This document shows positions 1-10,347 of a stretch of 64,000 bases of DNA, in pieces. Source of the stretch: JASGKO01 sp049840595 (GTDB lineage Bacteria; Verrucomicrobiota; Verrucomicrobiia; Chthoniobacterales; Chthoniobacteraceae); the NCBI GenBank assembly GCA_049840595.1, contig JASGKO010000038.1:62001-126000 (forward strand), given 5' to 3'. Positions within the stretch are counted from its first letter, which is position 1, and every line of letters begins with the position of its first letter. The translations under genes and the position numbers were made by a program. The notes beneath the pieces are model-generated. The model had not been told where the DNA came from. It was given only the letters and a program-made list of their open reading frames with translations, and ran no database searches.

Positions 1-1079
<1,079 letters not shown>

Positions 1080-3338
1080 TCAGTCATGCAACGAGAGATG
1101 GAAGCAGTACCATGTTTCGTGGAGTTGTGCGACGGGCCACGAAATTTTTGCGCCATTTGCAGAGATCTGGAGTTCTTCGGCAATGGTTTTGCCGATGACC
1201 TGGGCCGGAACGCCCGCGGTGGAGAGGCTGGCCAGCACGGCCCCGGCATTTTCCGCCGCGGTGCTGATGACAACGCGCCCCTGGGATTCGTTGAACAGGA
1301 GCTGATCAAGGCGGAGCGGGGTGTCGCCCAGATCGATCTCCGCACCGATGAAGGCATCGCCACTGATGGTGCTCTCCGCGAGGGCGACGGCGAGGCCGCC
1401 TTCGCTGCAATCGTGCGCGCTCTTGACGAGGCCGGCCTGAATGAGGGCGAGCAACGCCTTTTGCATGGCGATCTCGCGGGCGAAATCGAGGCGCGGAACG
1501 ATCCCAGCCTTTTTGCCGTGGACGACCTTGAGGTAATGCGACGCGCCAAGCTCACTGCCCAGGCCACCGATCAAAATGACGGTATCCCCGGTTTCCTTGA
1601 AATGCGAGGTGGTGATGTGCTTTTCCTCGGCGATGAGGCCGACCATGCCGACGGTGGGCGTGGGGTCGATCGCGCCGGCCGGGGCTCTGGTTGTAGAGCG
1701 AGACATTGCCACCGGTGACCGGCGTGTTGAAGGCGCGGCAACCTTCGGCAAGGCCATCCACGCACTCGACGAGCTGCCAGAAGTTCTCCGGATTGTGCGG
1801 GTTGCCGAAGTTGAGATTGTCGGTGACGGCGAGCGGAACCGCGCCGCTGCAAGTGAGGTTGCGGGCGGCTTCGGCCACGGCAATGCGGGCGCCTTCCTTC
1901 GGATCGAGCGCGCAGTAAAGGGAATTGCAGTCGCTGGTGGCGGCGACGAATCTTATCCGCCTCGCGGATGAGGAAGACGGCGGCATCGGAGCCGGGCAGG
2001 ACGCAGGTGCCGGCGCGGACCATGTGATCATATTGGCGATAGACCCAGTTCTTCGAGGCGATGCTGGGATGGGCGAGGAGCTGACCCAAAGACTGAGCCA
2101 CCGAGGTCACCGAGGGCTCAGAGATGGACTTCAAGAGTTCTTCGTCGCTAGTGTTGTCGGACACTTTGGGCTTGGTGGCGCGCTCGTAAACGGGGGCGTC
2201 ATCGGCCAGCTTGGCGGCGGGAATTTCGGCGACGACCTTGCCTTCGTTGAGGACGCGCATCATGCCGTCGTCCTTCACCACGCCGACTTCGGCGTACGGG
2301 AGGTCCCATTTTTCAAAGATGTCGCGGACGGTCTGCTCCTTGCCCTTGTGGACGATGATGAGCATGCGCTCCTGCGACTCGCTGAGCATGATCTCGTAAG
2401 GGGTCATCCCCGTCTCGCGCTTGGGCACGAGGGCGAGGTCGATTTCCACACCGGTGCCGCCACGGCTGGCGGTTTCGCAGGTGGAACAGGTGAGGCCGGC
2501 GGCGCCCATGTCCTGAATCCCCGCCACCGCGTCGGTGGTGAGGAGTTCGAGGCAGGCTTCCATGAGGAGCTTCTCGCGGAACGGATCGCCGACCTGCACG
2601 GCCGGGCCGGTCTTCCTTCGACTCCTCGGTGAGGTCGCGGGAGGCAAAGGCCGCCCCGGCGAGACCATCCCGACCGGTTTCCGCCCCGACGTAAAAGACC
2701 GGGTTGCCGATGCCCCGGGCAGCGCCGCGGGCGATCTGCTCGTGCTTGAGCACGCCGAGATTGAAGACGTTGACGAGCGGGTTGCCGTTGTAGCTTTCGT
2801 CGAAATAGACCTCGCCGCCGATGGTGGGAATGCCGATGCAGTTGCCGTAATGGGCGATGCCGGAAACCACCCCCGCAAAGAGGCGGCGGTTGGTGGCGAT
2901 CTGCGCATCCGGCGTGGTGGAATCCTGATAAATCGGGCCGAAGCGCAGGGAATTCAGCGAGAAGACCGGGCGCGCGCCCATGGTGAAAATGTCGCGAATG
3001 ATGCCGCCGACACCGGTCGCCGCCCCCTGGAAGGGCTCGACGGCGCTCGGGTGGTTGTGGGACTCCATCTTGAAGGCCACGGCCCAGCCATCGCCGATAT
3101 CGATGACGCCCGCGTTTTCCTCGCCCGCCTTGACGAGCACACCGGGGCCGGTGGTGGGAAACTTTTTGAGCTGCAGGCGGGTGTTCTTGTAGCTGCAATG
3201 CTCACTCCACATCACGGAGAAGATTCCGAGTTCGGTGAAATTCGGGTCACGACCGAGAATGGATTGGATGCGGGCGTACTCTTCGGGCGTAATCCCGTGT
3301 TTGGCGATCAGCTCCGGCGTAATGGCAGGTTCAGACAT
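1080..3338 (-). CDS. purL: Phosphoribosylformylglycinamidine synthase PurL (small form), frameshifted
   Basis: Converts FGAR to FGAM with ATP and glutamine-derived ammonia. About 750 residues, the size of the small PurL that works with separate PurQ and PurS (neither is in this window). Visible signatures are MWSEHCSYKNTR near residue 45, KMESHNHPSAVEPFQGAATG (substrate and ATP loop), GNCIGIPTIGGEVYF, QDMGAAGLTCSTCE, and near the end DCSEGGLAVALAE. Three single-base insertions, near 2604, 1955 and 1680, split the reading frame; removing one base at each restores PAVQVGDPF, KIVAATSDCN and SPAGAIDPTPT. Two of the three have the form CCCGCC read as CCCGGCC. Located directly upstream of purF in one transcription unit. 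Confidence 0.92.
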
Positions 3339-3442
3339 GGGACGGGATTCCTTACGCGATGAAATGGGAAAGGGCTAGCGAAAAAACGGAATGATTTACT
3401 CTGCTATGACACGGTAATTTCTGCTCCCCAGCCTTTCCATGG

Positions 3443-4432
3443 CTAGGCAGGCTTGGGTGAAGCTGCCGGGATGAGGCCTGGGGGAAGGTATTTTCCCCGA
3501 ACCAGTGCCCAGAGCGACGCGAAAAAGATCCCCCCGACGACCAGATTGGCGAGGACGAAGACCGCGATGGCCAGCCCGGGATAAGGGCCACCGAGGCCGC
3601 GCTCGACAAAACGCAGCACCGCCAAGGCCAGGGCGTCCACCCCGAAGGTGTAGGCCCAGTAGGAAGCGCTGAAGGGCTGTTCACATAACCACGGAAGCAG
3701 GCGGATGAGCATCAGCGCCTGGAGCAGCCCATAGCCAAGCAGGCACTGGGCAAAAAGATCGGGCGTGCCCTTCGTCAACCCCAGATAAGCGACACACCCC
3801 ACCACGGCGGGCGCAAGCTGGATGCCCAGGGTGGGCCGGAGCGGCTTGGGCAGCGGGTCGTGAATGAGCAGGCGGTGAAGGACAATCGACTCAATCGCCA
3901 GCCAGGAGAAAACGCCGGCCCCGAAAAAGAGCGGCGCGAGCAAGGGAAACCCGAGGGCACTGGCCCCGATGGAGCTCACGAAGTTTCCCGCCACAGTCGG
4001 GAGATAAAGCACGGGCGTAGTGGTGCCGGGATCACGCCCCCCTTTCCAGAGCTGGCCGGTGCGGTAGAGACTGAACAGCGACTGCCCGGCTGCGCCCAGC
4101 GCCCAAAGGGCAACCGCGACCGGGTGACTATAGGGGGCCACGGCCAGCGCCACCAGCACCCCCGTGACCGGGGCGAGCCCGATGAAACAGCACAGCACCG
4201 GATGCTGAAGCTCGGCCCGCGCCTCGGCCCGTTGCCAGCGCCACTTGCCGAGGAAAAAGAAAACGAGCAAACCCCACAGGACAGACCCGAGGAGCATGAT
4301 CCCCTCCCCAATCCCCGCCGGGAGTGCCCAAAGCTTTGCCGCCAATCGCCAGCAATTCCCCAGGCCGATCACCCCGAGGATCGTCCCGAAAAACGAAGCG
4401 GGCACCACAGGAAACGCAGGTCGCACACTCAT
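3443..4432 (-). CDS. TDT-family (TehA-like) tellurite-resistance/dicarboxylate transporter
   Basis: Integral membrane protein of about 329 residues with roughly ten hydrophobic helices, matching the SLAC1/TehA fold of anion channels and C4-dicarboxylate/tellurite transporters. TehA-like landmarks are PASFFGTILGVIGLGNCWR at the N terminus, TTPVLYLPTVAGNF, GAGVFSWLAIE and LGIQLAPAVVG in the middle, and LGYGLLQALM followed by PFSASYWAYTFG. I prefer the ATG at 4432 (MSVRP) to an upstream TTG at 4462 because the extra residues are charged and unlike the family; no clear Shine-Dalgarno sequence supports either. The 104-bp gap from purL and its own orientation do not link it to purine synthesis. Substrate cannot be told from sequence. 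Confidence 0.85.
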   Translation of the reverse strand: MSVRPAFPVVPASFFGTILGVIGLGNCWRLAAKLWALPAGIGEGIMLLGSVLWGLLVFFFLGKWRWQRAEARAELQHPVLCCFIGLAPVTGVLVALAVAPYSHPVAVALWALGAAGQSLFSLYRTGQLWKGGRDPGTTTPVLYLPTVAGNFVSSIGASALGFPLLAPLFFGAGVFSWLAIESIVLHRLLIHDPLPKPLRPTLGIQLAPAVVGCVAYLGLTKGTPDLFAQCLLGYGLLQALMLIRLLPWLCEQPFSASYWAYTFGVDALALAVLRFVERGLGGPYPGLAIAVFVLANLVVGGIFFASLWALVRGKYLPPGLIPAASPKPA

Positions 4433-4491
4433 GCGCCGGGGTTTAGCAAACCGCGAAACCAATGTCGCGATGAAAAGCAGCCGCGGCTTAA

Positions 4492-5007
4492 TTAAGGAGC
4501 CGCGCTCCCCTCACCCTTCGCAGCCTGCGCGGCCGCCCTCTTCATTTGCACAAAAGCAATGATCTGAGACGAAAACACCAAAGCGATCCCCAAGAGAGTG
4601 AAGACAAGAAGCCAGAAGCATTGAAACACCCAGGCCGCGCTCGCCATTTCCCAGTCAATCATCGGAAAGCAGGTATCCCACAATTGCACCAGCAGCAGTG
4701 CTGGGAAAAGAAAGCGCAGGGTGATTTCACTGAAGGTAAACAGACAAAACGCCGTCGCCAGCAATGGAATATAAATCAACCCGAACCAGACAAAGAAATG
4801 GCCAAAAAATATGCCGATATATAAAAAGAGTGCGCCCAAAAAACTGTAGCCATCAAAGCCAAGACCAAAGGGATCGGTGCCAGAGGCACACCCAGCCACC
4901 ATCCCCAGCAGATGCCCCAGGGTGAGGGCCCCGAAAAACAGGCCCATCCGCCCCCCGATGGAAGTGATGCCACCAAACATTGCTTCCGTTGGATCAAATT
5001 GATTCAT
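4492..5007 (-). CDS. Hypothetical four-helix membrane protein
   Basis: About 171 residues with four hydrophobic stretches and a polar, Ala/Lys-rich cytoplasmic tail (MKRAAAQAAKG). I recognise no family. The start at 5007 (MNQFDPTEAM) is favoured over the ATG two codons upstream (5013) because GGAA lies 8 nt ahead of it; the reading frame continues to 5109 but that extension is a charged, non-conserved-looking sequence. It lies 59 bp upstream of the transporter gene on the same strand and could be co-transcribed with it. Confidence 0.55.
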   Translation of the reverse strand: MNQFDPTEAMFGGITSIGGRMGLFFGALTLGHLLGMVAGCASGTDPFGLGFDGYSFLGALFLYIGIFFGHFFVWFGLIYIPLLATAFCLFTFSEITLRFLFPALLLVQLWDTCFPMIDWEMASAAWVFQCFWLLVFTLLGIALVFSSQIIAFVQMKRAAAQAAKGEGSAAP

Positions 5008-5151
5008 CGCCATCGTTCCACTCGTTTCGGGCACAAAGAATAACCAATGAGCGGCGAATAGTCGAACCTCTTTTGAAAAAGGCCAGCTCACCACGATCGA
5101 TCGTTGCAATCGTGACTTGCGAGTTCCGCGCTCTGCGGAAAATTATGCGGC

Positions 5152-5799
5152 ATGGGTTTTCGGTCAAAAGTTTTACCGGGTCGTTCATTCGCAGCCTGGC
5201 TCTGCGCACTGGCGGTGCTCTCCGCTTTCGCGGGTTGCATTTACCAGGTGCCCATTTCTTCCACTCCTGATCATGAGATCGACCAGAGCCTGCTCGGCAC
5301 CTGGCATGTGGCCAATACCCCCGATTCCAAGCTGATCATTGCGAAGGCCGATCCCACGCATTACTTGATCGGGGTGCGGCCTCCCCCGGGGGGTGCCGTC
5401 GATTACGGCCCGCTCGATTTCCGGGGGCACCATACCAAGGTCGGCAGCGTGGATATCGTCAACATCCAGCTCCTGAGCAAAACGAGCACCACGCCGGGAC
5501 GCTGGGAATTTCTCACCTACACGCATCCCGATGCGGATACGATCTGCGTGCGCATGGTCAACGACAAGCTGCTGCCCCCGCCGCCCGATGGGCAAACCAA
5601 CGTCCCCGGGGTGGAGCAGTTGACCAGCTCCGAACTGATGAGAAAGCGGTTTGAAGAGGTCATCGACAATCCGGAGCTGTTCTCGATCCAGGAGACGGTT
5701 TACAAGCGCGATCCGCTGCCGCCGCCGGGGTTGATTGTTAATCCGGTGCTGCAACCGAACACCCCGAAGAATCGCCCACACGGCAGCTATTACTGGTAG
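5152..5799 (+). CDS. Putative secreted lipoprotein, unknown function
   Basis: 215 residues. The N terminus is a lipoprotein signal peptide: basic start, hydrophobic core, and lipobox LSAFAGC with the acylated Cys near residue 29. The mature part contains LLGTWHVANTP, a pattern common in lipocalin-like or lipoprotein-anchored domains, followed by KLIIAKADPTHYLIG, and ends with a proline-rich tail. No catalytic motif seen. It is divergent from the membrane protein at 4492-5007 and convergent with cinA. Confidence 0.65.
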   Translation: MGFRSKVLPGRSFAAWLCALAVLSAFAGCIYQVPISSTPDHEIDQSLLGTWHVANTPDSKLIIAKADPTHYLIGVRPPPGGAVDYGPLDFRGHHTKVGSVDIVNIQLLSKTSTTPGRWEFLTYTHPDADTICVRMVNDKLLPPPPDGQTNVPGVEQLTSSELMRKRFEEVIDNPELFSIQETVYKRDPLPPPGLIVNPVLQPNTPKNRPHGSYYW

Positions 5800-5834
5800 C
5801 GGATGAAACGGCCATCCATGATGGCCGCACCGCT

Positions 5835-7064
5835 CTAGCCGATGGCGTGGCGGAGGAGATCAAGCGCGGCCTGGGTGACGAGGTGCTTGAAGGTATCGCG
5901 ACTCGTCGGGTAGTGCCGCTCGTGAGCGACGGCATTTTCGCGCGTGGCCACGCCGATAAAAACGGTGCCGACGGGCTTCTCCGGCGTGCCTCCGCCGGGG
6001 CCGGCAATGCCCGTGGTGGCGATGGCGAAATCGGCCCCGGAGCGTGCCAGCGCACCGCGCGCCATGGCCGTCGCCACGGGAGCACTGACCGCGCCGAATT
6101 GAGCAATCAGCGCGGGGTCCACCCCAAGGAATTCACGCTTCGCCTCATTCGCATAGGTGACGAGCCCGGCAAGAAAACTGGCGGACGCGCCGGGAATGTT
6201 GGTGAAGGCATCGGCAATGTGCCCGCCCGTGCAGGACTCGGCGACCGCAACCTTTTTACCAAGCGCGGCGAGGCGATCGAGCACGACCTGCTCCAGCGAA
6301 CGCTCATCGAGCGAAACGAGGTGATCGCCCAGCGCGGGCAGCAGAATCAACTCGGCGCGGGAAACGATTTCGGCCGGGCCGATGCAGCGGACATCGACCT
6401 CGCCGGGGCGGGCGCAGTAGCCGAGCTCCAGCCCCGGGATGGCGAGCAGTTGCTCACCAACGAGCGCCTCGACATTCGACTCGCCCAAGCCGGTGACGCG
6501 GAAGGTGCGGCAGACCAGATCGGCGCCGCCGGGGATGAGCTGACGGAGAATCGGCATCACGCCCGCCTCAAACATCGGGTGGAGCTCGCGCGGCGGCCCG
6601 GGAAGCAGGAAAATATGCGGGGTCGGCCGCCCTTCATACGTGGACGGGGGAAGATAGAGCCCTGGGGCGGTGCCCTGTGCATTGGGCAGGACGGTTGCTC
6701 CTTGCGGGACTTGCGCCTGACGACCCACGCGGTCCGTCATTTTGATCCCGCGCCGCGCGAAACGCTCGGTGATGGCCTGCATGACTGCTTCATCGTGTGC
6801 GAGGGGCAGGGAAAGAAGTTCGGCGACAATTTCGCGGGTCAGATCGTCGGTCGTAGGCCCGAGGCCGCCGGTGACGAGCACAATCTCCGCCCGCGGAAAA
6901 CTCTCCACGAGCGCCAGGCGGATGGCATCGCCATCGGGGACCGTCACCTGCCGCTCCACCCGCAAGCCCAGCGTAAACAAGGCCCGGGCGAGAAAACGGA
7001 GGTGGGTATTGATGACATTGCCGAGCAGGAGCTTAGTCCCGGTATTGATGACTTCGACATTCAT
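5835..7064 (-). CDS. cinA: CinA family nicotinamide-nucleotide amidohydrolase
   Basis: About 409 residues, the usual CinA length. The N-terminal half is a MoaB/MogA-like domain (COG1058): MNVEVINTGTKLLLG, VTGGLGPTTDDLTRE, LLPGPPRELHPMF. The C-terminal half is the NMN deamidase domain with AESCTGGHIA, GLVTYANEAK and IATTGIAGPGGGTPEKPVG, which recycles nicotinamide mononucleotide and so links functionally to nadD two kilobases upstream. The ATG at 7064 is chosen because it begins exactly at the conserved domain; the open frame extends upstream only as low-complexity antisense-like sequence. It is the last gene of the nadD cluster, 20 bp after the SirB1-like gene. Confidence 0.93.
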   Translation of the reverse strand: MNVEVINTGTKLLLGNVINTHLRFLARALFTLGLRVERQVTVPDGDAIRLALVESFPRAEIVLVTGGLGPTTDDLTREIVAELLSLPLAHDEAVMQAITERFARRGIKMTDRVGRQAQVPQGATVLPNAQGTAPGLYLPPSTYEGRPTPHIFLLPGPPRELHPMFEAGVMPILRQLIPGGADLVCRTFRVTGLGESNVEALVGEQLLAIPGLELGYCARPGEVDVRCIGPAEIVSRAELILLPALGDHLVSLDERSLEQVVLDRLAALGKKVAVAESCTGGHIADAFTNIPGASASFLAGLVTYANEAKREFLGVDPALIAQFGAVSAPVATAMARGALARSGADFAIATTGIAGPGGGTPEKPVGTVFIGVATRENAVAHERHYPTSRDTFKHLVTQAALDLLRHAIG

Positions 7065-7084
7065 GGGCGTGGCCGACAGGCGAA

Positions 7085-7909
7085 TTAATGGCGGGAGAGG
7101 GATTGCACCCAATCGTTGAGCAGATGGGTCTCGTCCTCTTTGCCGGAGCTTTGGAAAATGTAGAGCAGGTTGGTAAGCATGCGCCGGAACATGACGCGCG
7201 GGGAGGTGGGCTGGAGATGCTCGGGGCTGGGCGAAATGCGCTGGCGGCGCAGGATCTCCCGGCAGGCTTCCTCGGAGAGAATGCTCCCGCGATCGAAGGG
7301 ATCGAAGAGAATGCCGTCGCAACGCGCGATGAAGTGCCCGGGGAAGTTGACTCCTTCAATGGTCAGCCCAGCCCGACGGCCCACCATCTGGTAGAGCAGC
7401 GTGAGGGTGAGCGGGATGCCTTTGCGCGTCTCGAGGATGCGGGGCAGGAGCGAGTTGCCGACGAGGTAGTAATTCCCGGCATTGCCCTGGAAGCCCATTT
7501 CCTGCCCGAGAAACTGGGCGAGGATCTCGACGCGGCGAATGGGCATGAGGACATCCTGCAGCAGCCGGGCGGCTTCGCGACCGAGGGCATCTACCTGCTC
7601 CTGCCACGGCTCCAGATCGAGATCGGGCGCGAAAACACGGGCGACGAGCCAGGCGGCGTGCTCGATGTCGCTGTGCTCGTCGAAGGTCGCGCAGAGCAGC
7701 GTCATCTCCGTGCGGGCCTCGCGGCTGTTGATCTCGGAAATGACCTGGCGCACGTGCGCGGAGACGGCGGCGTCATCGGCAGTGAGCATGCGGCGGAGCC
7801 GGGCCACGTTGTCGGTGCCGCCTTCCACGAGCTGTTGCTTGACGAGTTCGACCATCGCGAGATCGTCGTCGCTGAGCAGGGTGAACAATGGATCGCGCGG
7901 GTCAGACAT
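7085..7909 (-). CDS. SirB1/transglutaminase-like protein
   Basis: 274 residues from the ATG at 7909 (MSDPRDPLF). The central segment GNAGNYYLVGNSLLPRIL, KGIPLTLTLLYQMVGRRAG, VNFPGHFIARCDGILFDPF is the Transglut_core2 (SirB1) signature, in which the Cys of canonical transglutaminases is generally not kept; the family's biochemical role is unsettled. The C-terminal part (RMLTNLLYIFQSSGKEDETHLLNDWV) resembles the short TPR-like tail that follows this domain in YchA/SirB1 relatives. Its start overlaps the end of the CPXCG gene by 8 bp, so expression is probably coupled. Confidence 0.85.
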   Translation of the reverse strand: MSDPRDPLFTLLSDDDLAMVELVKQQLVEGGTDNVARLRRMLTADDAAVSAHVRQVISEINSREARTEMTLLCATFDEHSDIEHAAWLVARVFAPDLDLEPWQEQVDALGREAARLLQDVLMPIRRVEILAQFLGQEMGFQGNAGNYYLVGNSLLPRILETRKGIPLTLTLLYQMVGRRAGLTIEGVNFPGHFIARCDGILFDPFDRGSILSEEACREILRRQRISPSPEHLQPTSPRVMFRRMLTNLLYIFQSSGKEDETHLLNDWVQSLSRH

Positions 7910-8084
7910 TGGAAGACACGAAAAAAACCTCGCCAGGCTCGCACTCGATGGCAAGCTGGATGGGACGGCAACACACCTGGCAGTCCTCAATCGTCTGGTA
8001 GGACCCCTGCGAGGTATCGGCGACGGAGGGAAACCGCTCGCCGCACCACGGGCAATCAATCTCAATCTCCACGACCGCGTTCAT
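7902..8084 (-). CDS. CPXCG motif cysteine-rich small protein
   Basis: 60 residues beginning MNAVVEIEIDCPWCGE. Two CxxC pairs, CPWCGE near residue 11 and CQVCCRP near residue 36, define the small CPXCG (PF14255-type) zinc-ribbon family of unknown function. The ATG at 8084 lies 6 bp after the rsfS stop and its own stop overlaps the next gene by 8 bp, placing it firmly in the nadD-rsfS operon. Confidence 0.85.
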   Translation of the reverse strand: MNAVVEIEIDCPWCGERFPSVADTSQGSYQTIEDCQVCCRPIQLAIECEPGEVFFVSSNV

Positions 8085-8090
8085 ACCCGG

Positions 8091-8441
8091 TTACAGGACG
8101 GGCAATTCGAGACGCGGGGCGTCGCTCCAGAGCTCTTCGATCCCGTAGTAGGGACGCTTGCTTTCGTGGAAGATGTGGATGACCACATCGGTGTAATCGA
8201 GGATGATCCACTGGCTGGAGGGATAGCCATCCACGGCTGCCGCCTTGAGCCCGTGCTGCTCGCGGAGCTGGCTGCGAATTTCAGAGGCAATGGCTTTCAG
8301 ATGCGGCTCAGAAGTGCCGGAGCAGATGAGAAAAAAGTCCGTGAACCCCGAGATCTCCCGCAGGTCGAGAGCAACGAGGTCTTCCGCCTTCTTGTCGGCG
8401 GCGTATTGGGCGCACAAGCGTGCGAGTTCTTCAGATTTAAT
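8091..8441 (-). CDS. rsfS: Ribosomal silencing factor RsfS, probable ATT start
   Basis: Binds uL14 on the 50S subunit and blocks subunit joining under nutrient limitation. Family signatures are DKKAEDLVALDLREISGFTD, FLICSGTSEPHLKAIA, GYPSSQWIILDYTDVVIHIF and YYGIEELWSDAP. The protein should begin around (M)KSEELARLC, as in other RsfS proteins, but no ATG, GTG or TTG is available there. An ATT at 8441 begins exactly at that point and is preceded, 7 nt upstream, by AGGAG at about 8453-8449. That ATT overlaps the nadD stop (ATTAA), mimicking an ATGA coupling. From ATT the product is 116 residues, normal for the family. The longer open frame to 8588 is in nadD and looks non-coding. Confidence 0.85.
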   Translation of the reverse strand: MKSEELARLCAQYAADKKAEDLVALDLREISGFTDFFLICSGTSEPHLKAIASEIRSQLREQHGLKAAAVDGYPSSQWIILDYTDVVIHIFHESKRPYYGIEELWSDAPRLELPVL

Positions 8442-9003
8442 GGGTGGACTCCTGGTAAAGGTTTTCGCGGGCGATGATTTCGCGCACCGGTTCGGGAACC
8501 AAATAGCGGATGGAAAGGCCTTTGGCAACGCGCTCGCGAATTTCGGTGGCGGAAATTTCGATCTGTCTCTGAATGACCGGGTAGGCATGGGCGGCCGAAT
8601 CGCCGGGACGGGTGAAGACGACGAACTGCACCAGCCGCTCCAGTTCCGCGAAGCGCTTCCACGTATGCAGCGCAGCGATATTGTCCCCGCCGATCAGATA
8701 AACCCACTCCGCCCCGGGCTCGCGGGCCTGGAGCGCCTCGACCGTCTCGATGGCATAAGAAGGACCCCCACGGTGGATCTCCAAGTCGTCCACGGCAAAG
8801 CTCCCCTCACCCGCAATCGCGGCCCGCACCATGGCGAGGCGCAGCACGGGGGAAGCCGCCTGGCGGGCCAGCTTGTGCGGCGAGATGGTATTGGGGACGA
8901 AAATCAGCCGGTCGAGCCCGAGCTTTTCCACGGCCTCGCGGGCAAGGATGAGGTGGCCGTGATGGATGGGATCAAAGGTCCCGCCGTAAATCGCAATCTT
9001 CAC
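8437..9003 (-). CDS. nadD: Nicotinate-nucleotide adenylyltransferase NadD
   Basis: Adenylates nicotinic acid mononucleotide to deamido-NAD. 188 residues. The nucleotidyltransferase signature GGTFDPIHHGH occurs at residues 8-18 with its two catalytic His residues, followed by FVPNTISPHK, YLIGGDNIAALHTWK and the C-terminal ISATEIRERV that closes the ATP site. The start is GTG at 9003, overlapping the preceding namZ stop as GTGA. nadD-rsfS adjacency is widely conserved in bacteria. Confidence 0.95.
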   Translation of the reverse strand: MKIAIYGGTFDPIHHGHLILAREAVEKLGLDRLIFVPNTISPHKLARQAASPVLRLAMVRAAIAGEGSFAVDDLEIHRGGPSYAIETVEALQAREPGAEWVYLIGGDNIAALHTWKRFAELERLVQFVVFTRPGDSAAHAYPVIQRQIEISATEIRERVAKGLSIRYLVPEPVREIIARENLYQESTH

Positions 9004-10205
9004 GGGTAAAGCAGGTAGGGGCGGCGGGACGAGGCAAAGCGCTCATCGTAGCTGCGCCAGCCCGCCACGATGCGATCCGGCGAAACGCCGCGGCTGGCCT
9101 GCTCGCCGATGGAGCTGCTGCCGTAGCACTTGTAAAACATCTCCAGATGATCGCCCCGGGAGCGGCTGATAAGATTGTTGCCGAGCTGGCGGTTGAACTC
9201 ATCGAGGAAATAGACGTTCAGCGCAGTAAGATTCGCGTCGGCATGCGGGTCGATCCGCAAACGGGCCCCGCCGAAGCCGCCGACCTGCGTCTCGGAAAAG
9301 GTAACGCCCGGGAAGTGCTCCGACAACATGCGGCGGGTGAAGCGCTCGGGGCTCGCGTTTTTCGCCGCGATGATCTCGAAGGGCGACGGCCCGTCGCAGC
9401 CGACTTCAAGCCCGGCCAGCTCACCGATAAGGCCGGTGGCGACGTAATAGAAGGGCGACATGGAGCGTGGGACATTCGGCGAGGTCTGCACCCAGCGCAG
9501 GCCGGTCTCGGGCCACGTCATATCGCGGCTCCAGCCGCGCATGCGCACGACGGAAAGATCGCAGGTATGCGTGAGCCAGCCCTGCGAGAGGGTCATCCGC
9601 GCGAGTTCACCGGCGGTCATCCCATGCACGTAGGGGACGGGGATTTGCCCGACAAAGGAAACCCACTTCGGATCCATGGGCGGACCTTCGATGCGGTCGC
9701 CGCCGAGCGGGTTCGGACGATCAAGCACGACGAACTTGATGTTCTGCTCCCCGGCGGCCTCCATGCACTTCACCATGGTGCTGATGTAGGTGTAGCTGCG
9801 GCAGCCAATATCCTGCAAATCATAGACCAGCACATCGATGCCGCGCAGCATCTCCGGCGTGGGCTTGCGGGTGGGGCCGTAGAGCGAATAGGCGGTGAGA
9901 CCGGTGAGACGATCCTTGCGCGAGGAGACGTAGCGCCCGGCACGCTCAGTGCCGTCGAGGCCATGCTCGGGGGTGAAGAGCGCGACCAGCTTGATACCCG
10001 CGGCGCGACGAAGCAGCAGGCGGGTCTTCACGCCATCGCTGTTCACCCCGGTCTGGTTGGTAATGAGCCCCACACGCTTGCCGCGCAGGAGCGAATAATC
10101 GTCATCCTGGAGCACGTCGATGCCCAGTTCCACGCGAGCCTGGATCACCATCGGGAGCGTGAGAAAAAGAAGCGAGAAGAAGAGAGAAGAAAAACGGGCG
10201 CGCAT
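9000..10205 (-). CDS. DUF1343 exo-beta-N-acetylmuramidase NamZ-like, secreted
   Basis: About 401 residues with a Sec-type signal peptide (hydrophobic core SSLFFSLLFLTLPMV, cleavage probably after IQA). The body matches DUF1343/NamZ: GKRVGLITNQTGV, LVALFTPEHGLDGTERAG, VLVYDLQDIGCRSYTYI, VVLDRPNPLGG, PYVHGMTAGELA. Characterised members remove terminal N-acetylmuramic acid from peptidoglycan fragments in wall recycling. The PEHG and DxQDxG motifs are present. ATG at 10205 is preferred to an in-frame GTG three codons upstream. First gene of the cluster running to cinA; the stop overlaps the nadD start by 4 bp. Confidence 0.88.
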   Translation of the reverse strand: MRARFSSLFFSLLFLTLPMVIQARVELGIDVLQDDDYSLLRGKRVGLITNQTGVNSDGVKTRLLLRRAAGIKLVALFTPEHGLDGTERAGRYVSSRKDRLTGLTAYSLYGPTRKPTPEMLRGIDVLVYDLQDIGCRSYTYISTMVKCMEAAGEQNIKFVVLDRPNPLGGDRIEGPPMDPKWVSFVGQIPVPYVHGMTAGELARMTLSQGWLTHTCDLSVVRMRGWSRDMTWPETGLRWVQTSPNVPRSMSPFYYVATGLIGELAGLEVGCDGPSPFEIIAAKNASPERFTRRMLSEHFPGVTFSETQVGGFGGARLRIDPHADANLTALNVYFLDEFNRQLGNNLISRSRGDHLEMFYKCYGSSSIGEQASRGVSPDRIVAGWRSYDERFASSRRPYLLYP

Positions 10206-10267
10206 ACGAAACACGTCGCATTTAACGGCAGGAAAAGCGATGGGTCAACCCACGGAGTCGGGGCGGT

Positions 10268-10312
10268 AAAAATTAACCACGAAGCGCACGAAGGTCACGA
10301 AGAGAAAAACGG
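10268..10312. repeat. Micro-repeat module a (ACGAAG flavour)
   Basis: Starts with the head AAATTAACCAC and continues as three copies of ACGAAG at 9-nt spacing (ACGAAGCGC, ACGAAGGTC, ACGAAGAGA). It lies in the 133-bp gap upstream of the namZ start. It shares its head with modules at 15647, 22236 and 53068. Function unknown. Confidence 0.6.
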
Positions 10313-10347
10313 GAACTGCAGGAGCACTCAACCGACGATCCCGTCGG

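Noticed and set aside
1080..3338. purL and purF as real pseudogenes
   Set aside because: Motifs are fully conserved, lesions are single-base insertions spread evenly, and the genes are needed for growth without purines.
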